Shown: piece after piece, positions 35,210-36,997 of the stretch
Layout: every line of letters begins with the position of its first letter
How positions within the stretch are numbered: position 1 is the stretch's first letter
NCBI GenBank assembly: GCA_934771475.1
Contig: CAKVMD010000011.1
Coordinates: 1-36,997 of the forward strand
Direction: 5' to 3'
Length of the DNA: 36,997 nucleotides
DNA from: an uncultured Clostridia bacterium
GTDB lineage: Bacteria > Bacillota > Clostridia > Christensenellales > UBA1242
Translations under genes and position numbers: made by a program
Notes under the pieces: model-generated
What the model was told of the DNA's origin: nothing
The model's database searches: none
What the model saw: only the letters and a program-made list of their open reading frames with translations

Positions 35210-35641
35210 ATGGAAAGAAGTTATGTAATGGTAAAACCAGAATTTGCGAACTATAAAGAGGTTATTGAAGAGGTTAAAAGAAGGCTTAATAATGCTGGGC
35301 TTCGAGTGGAAGAAGAGAAATACATCAAATATGACAAAAAGAGTGCTGGTGAGCATTATGCTTGTCATTTAGGTAAACCATTTTATGAGAAACTTCTTGC
35401 CTACATCACCAGTGATAAGGCTTATGGAATGATTGTGGAGGGGGAAGATGCTATAAGCAAGATTAGGGCTCTTTCAGGGAGCACAAAAGATCCAGCAAAA
35501 GGAACAATTCGTTACGATATTCCTGAGAAACTTGGACTTGAAAAAAGAGTTACTGAAAATGTTATTCACTCGTCCGATAGCCAAGAGGCTGCCCAAAAAG
35601 AAATCGCAATATTCAAAGCCTTACCAAAAATAGAAGAATAG
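35210..35641 (+). CDS. ndk: nucleoside diphosphate kinase
   Basis: Transfers the gamma phosphate from ATP to NDPs through a phosphohistidine, balancing NTP and dNTP pools. 143 residues, normal length. The active-site motif is NVIHSSDS with His120. The nucleotide-binding lysine is in VMVKP, and the GSTKDP and GTIRYD segments carry the expected Thr and Arg. The helix after VMVKP (EFANYKEVIEEVKRRL) differs from the common DGVQRGLIG type, so it belongs to a divergent branch. Monocistronic, with its own promoter and terminator. Confidence 0.92.
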   Translation: MERSYVMVKPEFANYKEVIEEVKRRLNNAGLRVEEEKYIKYDKKSAGEHYACHLGKPFYEKLLAYITSDKAYGMIVEGEDAISKIRALSGSTKDPAKGTIRYDIPEKLGLEKRVTENVIHSSDSQEAAQKEIAIFKALPKIEE

Positions 35642-35656
35642 GATAAAAACAAAATT

Positions 35657-35680
35657 GCCTCATCTTATGGGGCTTTTTTT
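35657..35680 (+). terminator. ndk terminator
   Basis: Stem GCCTCAT / ATGGGGC (one G-U pair) with a CTT loop and seven T at 35674-35680. Confidence 0.85.
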
Positions 35681-35735
35681 ACGCACAAAAATTGTAAAAG
35701 TATAATCTATCTAAAAATGATAACTTGCAAAATTG

Positions 35736-35764
35736 TTGAAAAATTTGAGAGGTAGTGGTATAAT
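35736..35764 (+). promoter_or_regulatory. promoter of the U32 gene, leaderless geometry
   Basis: TTGAAA (35736-35741), 17 bases, TATAAT (35759-35764), with TG at 35756-35757 making an extended -10. Only six bases separate the -10 from the ATG at 35771, so +1 should fall on the start codon. Confidence 0.7.
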
Positions 35765-35770
35765 AGCGCT

Positions 35771-36997
35771 ATGAAAAACATGGAACTTCTTGCACCTGCT
35801 GGAAATTTTGAAAAACTTAGGGTTGCCATCGCAAATGGCGCAGACGCTGTTTACCTTGGCGTTGAAGAATTTAACGCACGAGCAAATGAGGATAATTTTA
35901 CATTAGAAACGCTGAAAGAGGGGATAGATTATGCCCACCTTTTTGGCGTCAAAGTATACCTTGCGCTCAACATTTTGTTCAAAGATGAAGAAATGGGAAA
36001 AGCGCTCGATACAGCTGGAAAGGCGCTTTCTTACGGAGTGGACGCGATAATAGTGCAAGATATAGCGCTTGCAAATTTAATCAAATTAACATATCCAAAT
36101 GCTGTTCTCCATGCTTCTACGCAAATGGGTTGCTCTAATCTTGAAAGTGCGAAATATTTAAAATCTTTGGGATTTTCCAGAATTGTTCTTGCACGAGAGA
36201 CAGGACTGGAAGATATAAAGCTTATCAAGAACAACCTTGACATTGAAATTGAATATTTTGTACTAGGCGCGCTTTGTGTAAGTTATTCGGGAAACTGCTA
36301 TTTGTGTTCTCTTCTCGCTGACGCAAGCGGGAATCGGGGCAAATGTAAGCAATATTGTCGTCTCCCAGGTCGGTTAAGTGGCAATGGCATTAATAAGAAC
36401 GGTTACATTTTGTCAACAAAAGACATCTGTATGCTTAAAAAACTCAAAGAACTTGCTGATGTTGGGGTTGACAGTTTAAAGATAGAGGGTCGGGCAAGAA
36501 GAAGCGCTTATGTTGGCCAAGCAACACGCGTTTATAGAAATGCGTTAGACAACGATTTCAAATTTGACGATGAGGATATTTTATCACTTAAAAAAGTGTT
36601 TAATCGCGGAGATTATAGCGAGGGCTACCTTTCGGGCGAAAAAATGATTTATGACAAGGTGCAAAATCATATCGGTGTAGAAATCGGAAAGGTTGAAAAA
36701 ATCAATAAGGGCAAACGATTCAATGAGATTTTTATTTCTTCAAATCACGACATTGTTAAAGGCGACCTTTTAAAGTTTTTTGATAAGAATGGTTCAGAAA
36801 GAGGCGTGGTTGCAGTTGAAGACAGTAGAAAAGTGGATAAAAATGTTTATAGAGTAACTTCTACCTTTTTGCCACAAAAGAGTGATAGCGTTAGATTAAT
36901 TCTTGATTCAAAAGAAGATGAAGAAGTTTTAGGTGCAAAACGCGAGGTCGAGTTTAGCGGGATATTTGTTGCCAAAGTGGGGGCTAAGGCAAAGCTT
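35771..36997 (+). CDS. U32 family peptidase-like protein, 5' part
   Basis: 409 codons are visible and the gene runs off the window. It begins MKNMELLAPAGNFEKLRVAI, followed by the TIM-barrel segment GADAVYLG of U32 proteins. The conserved cysteine cluster lies around residues 169-200 (CVSYSGNC...CS...NRGKCKQYCR) and matches the iron-sulfur/prephenate-dependent RNA hydroxylation group (TrhP, RlhA), so tRNA or rRNA hydroxylation is more likely than proteolysis (family knowledge). Residues after ~300 form the start of the C-terminal beta domains. No ribosome binding site precedes ATG 35771 or the in-frame ATG at 35780; the promoter position suggests a leaderless mRNA. Confidence 0.88.
   Translation, partial: MKNMELLAPAGNFEKLRVAIANGADAVYLGVEEFNARANEDNFTLETLKEGIDYAHLFGVKVYLALNILFKDEEMGKALDTAGKALSYGVDAIIVQDIALANLIKLTYPNAVLHASTQMGCSNLESAKYLKSLGFSRIVLARETGLEDIKLIKNNLDIEIEYFVLGALCVSYSGNCYLCSLLADASGNRGKCKQYCRLPGRLSGNGINKNGYILSTKDICMLKKLKELADVGVDSLKIEGRARRSAYVGQATRVYRNALDNDFKFDDEDILSLKKVFNRGDYSEGYLSGEKMIYDKVQNHIGVEIGKVEKINKGKRFNEIFISSNHDIVKGDLLKFFDKNGSERGVVAVEDSRKVDKNVYRVTSTFLPQKSDSVRLILDSKEDEEVLGAKREVEFSGIFVAKVGAKAKL

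Overview
The window looks like chromosomal DNA of a low-G+C Bacillota, probably an uncultured Clostridia-type gut bacterium (inference). Reasons: AT-rich sequence, AGGAGG-type ribosome binding sites, a transcriptional T-box in front of a single-chain glycyl-tRNA synthetase, YugP-type zinc peptidases, a PASTA-domain penicillin-binding protein, and BspA-like leucine-rich-repeat surface proteins. No tRNA, rRNA, CRISPR, phage or insertion-sequence gene was seen. Most of the window is core metabolism. The accessory part is dominated by one 4373-residue surface protein.

Layout. Positions 1-873 are the 3' end of a BspA-like protein. It converges on walJ (MBL-fold, minus strand), which has a possible 49-residue membrane-protein gene upstream. 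metG follows with its own promoter and terminator. Positions 3933-10156 are one division/cell-wall transcription unit: a long CvpA-domain membrane protein, rsmH, an ftsL-like gene and a PASTA PBP (ftsI/spoVD type). The usual mraZ is absent and the CvpA-like gene sits in its place. Two tandem YugP-like zinc peptidases follow. Next is the anaerobic ribonucleotide reductase unit nrdD-nrdG, whose promoter carries two NrdR boxes, then a GNAT-like gene. glyS (minus) converges on it and is led by a compact glycine T-box. Back to back with glyS is a PGDYG-like gene followed by a 27-codon zinc-ribbon gene. An ABC-F ATPase (minus) and a very AT-rich divergent spacer precede the giant surface protein (20484-33605). 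The window ends with a cardiolipin synthase, an ndk and the 5' part of a U32 peptidase gene.

How it fits together. The division unit couples 16S rRNA methylation, a divisome membrane protein and a septal transpeptidase. nrdD/nrdG supply dNTPs anaerobically under likely NrdR repression. glyS is controlled by uncharged tRNA-Gly. The giant protein and the partial protein at position 1 share the same C-terminal module design and are paralogues.

Most worth a second look: the giant protein and its recent internal duplications; the reduced glycine T-box; three genes whose promoters place +1 at or next to the start codon with no Shine-Dalgarno (candidate leaderless mRNAs); the CvpA-like protein in the mraZ position; an ABC-F protein whose one composite ATP site looks degenerate on both halves; and a MetRS with TIGN for HIGH plus an insertion after KMSKS. 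Promoters and hairpins were found by eye and nothing was searched against a database.
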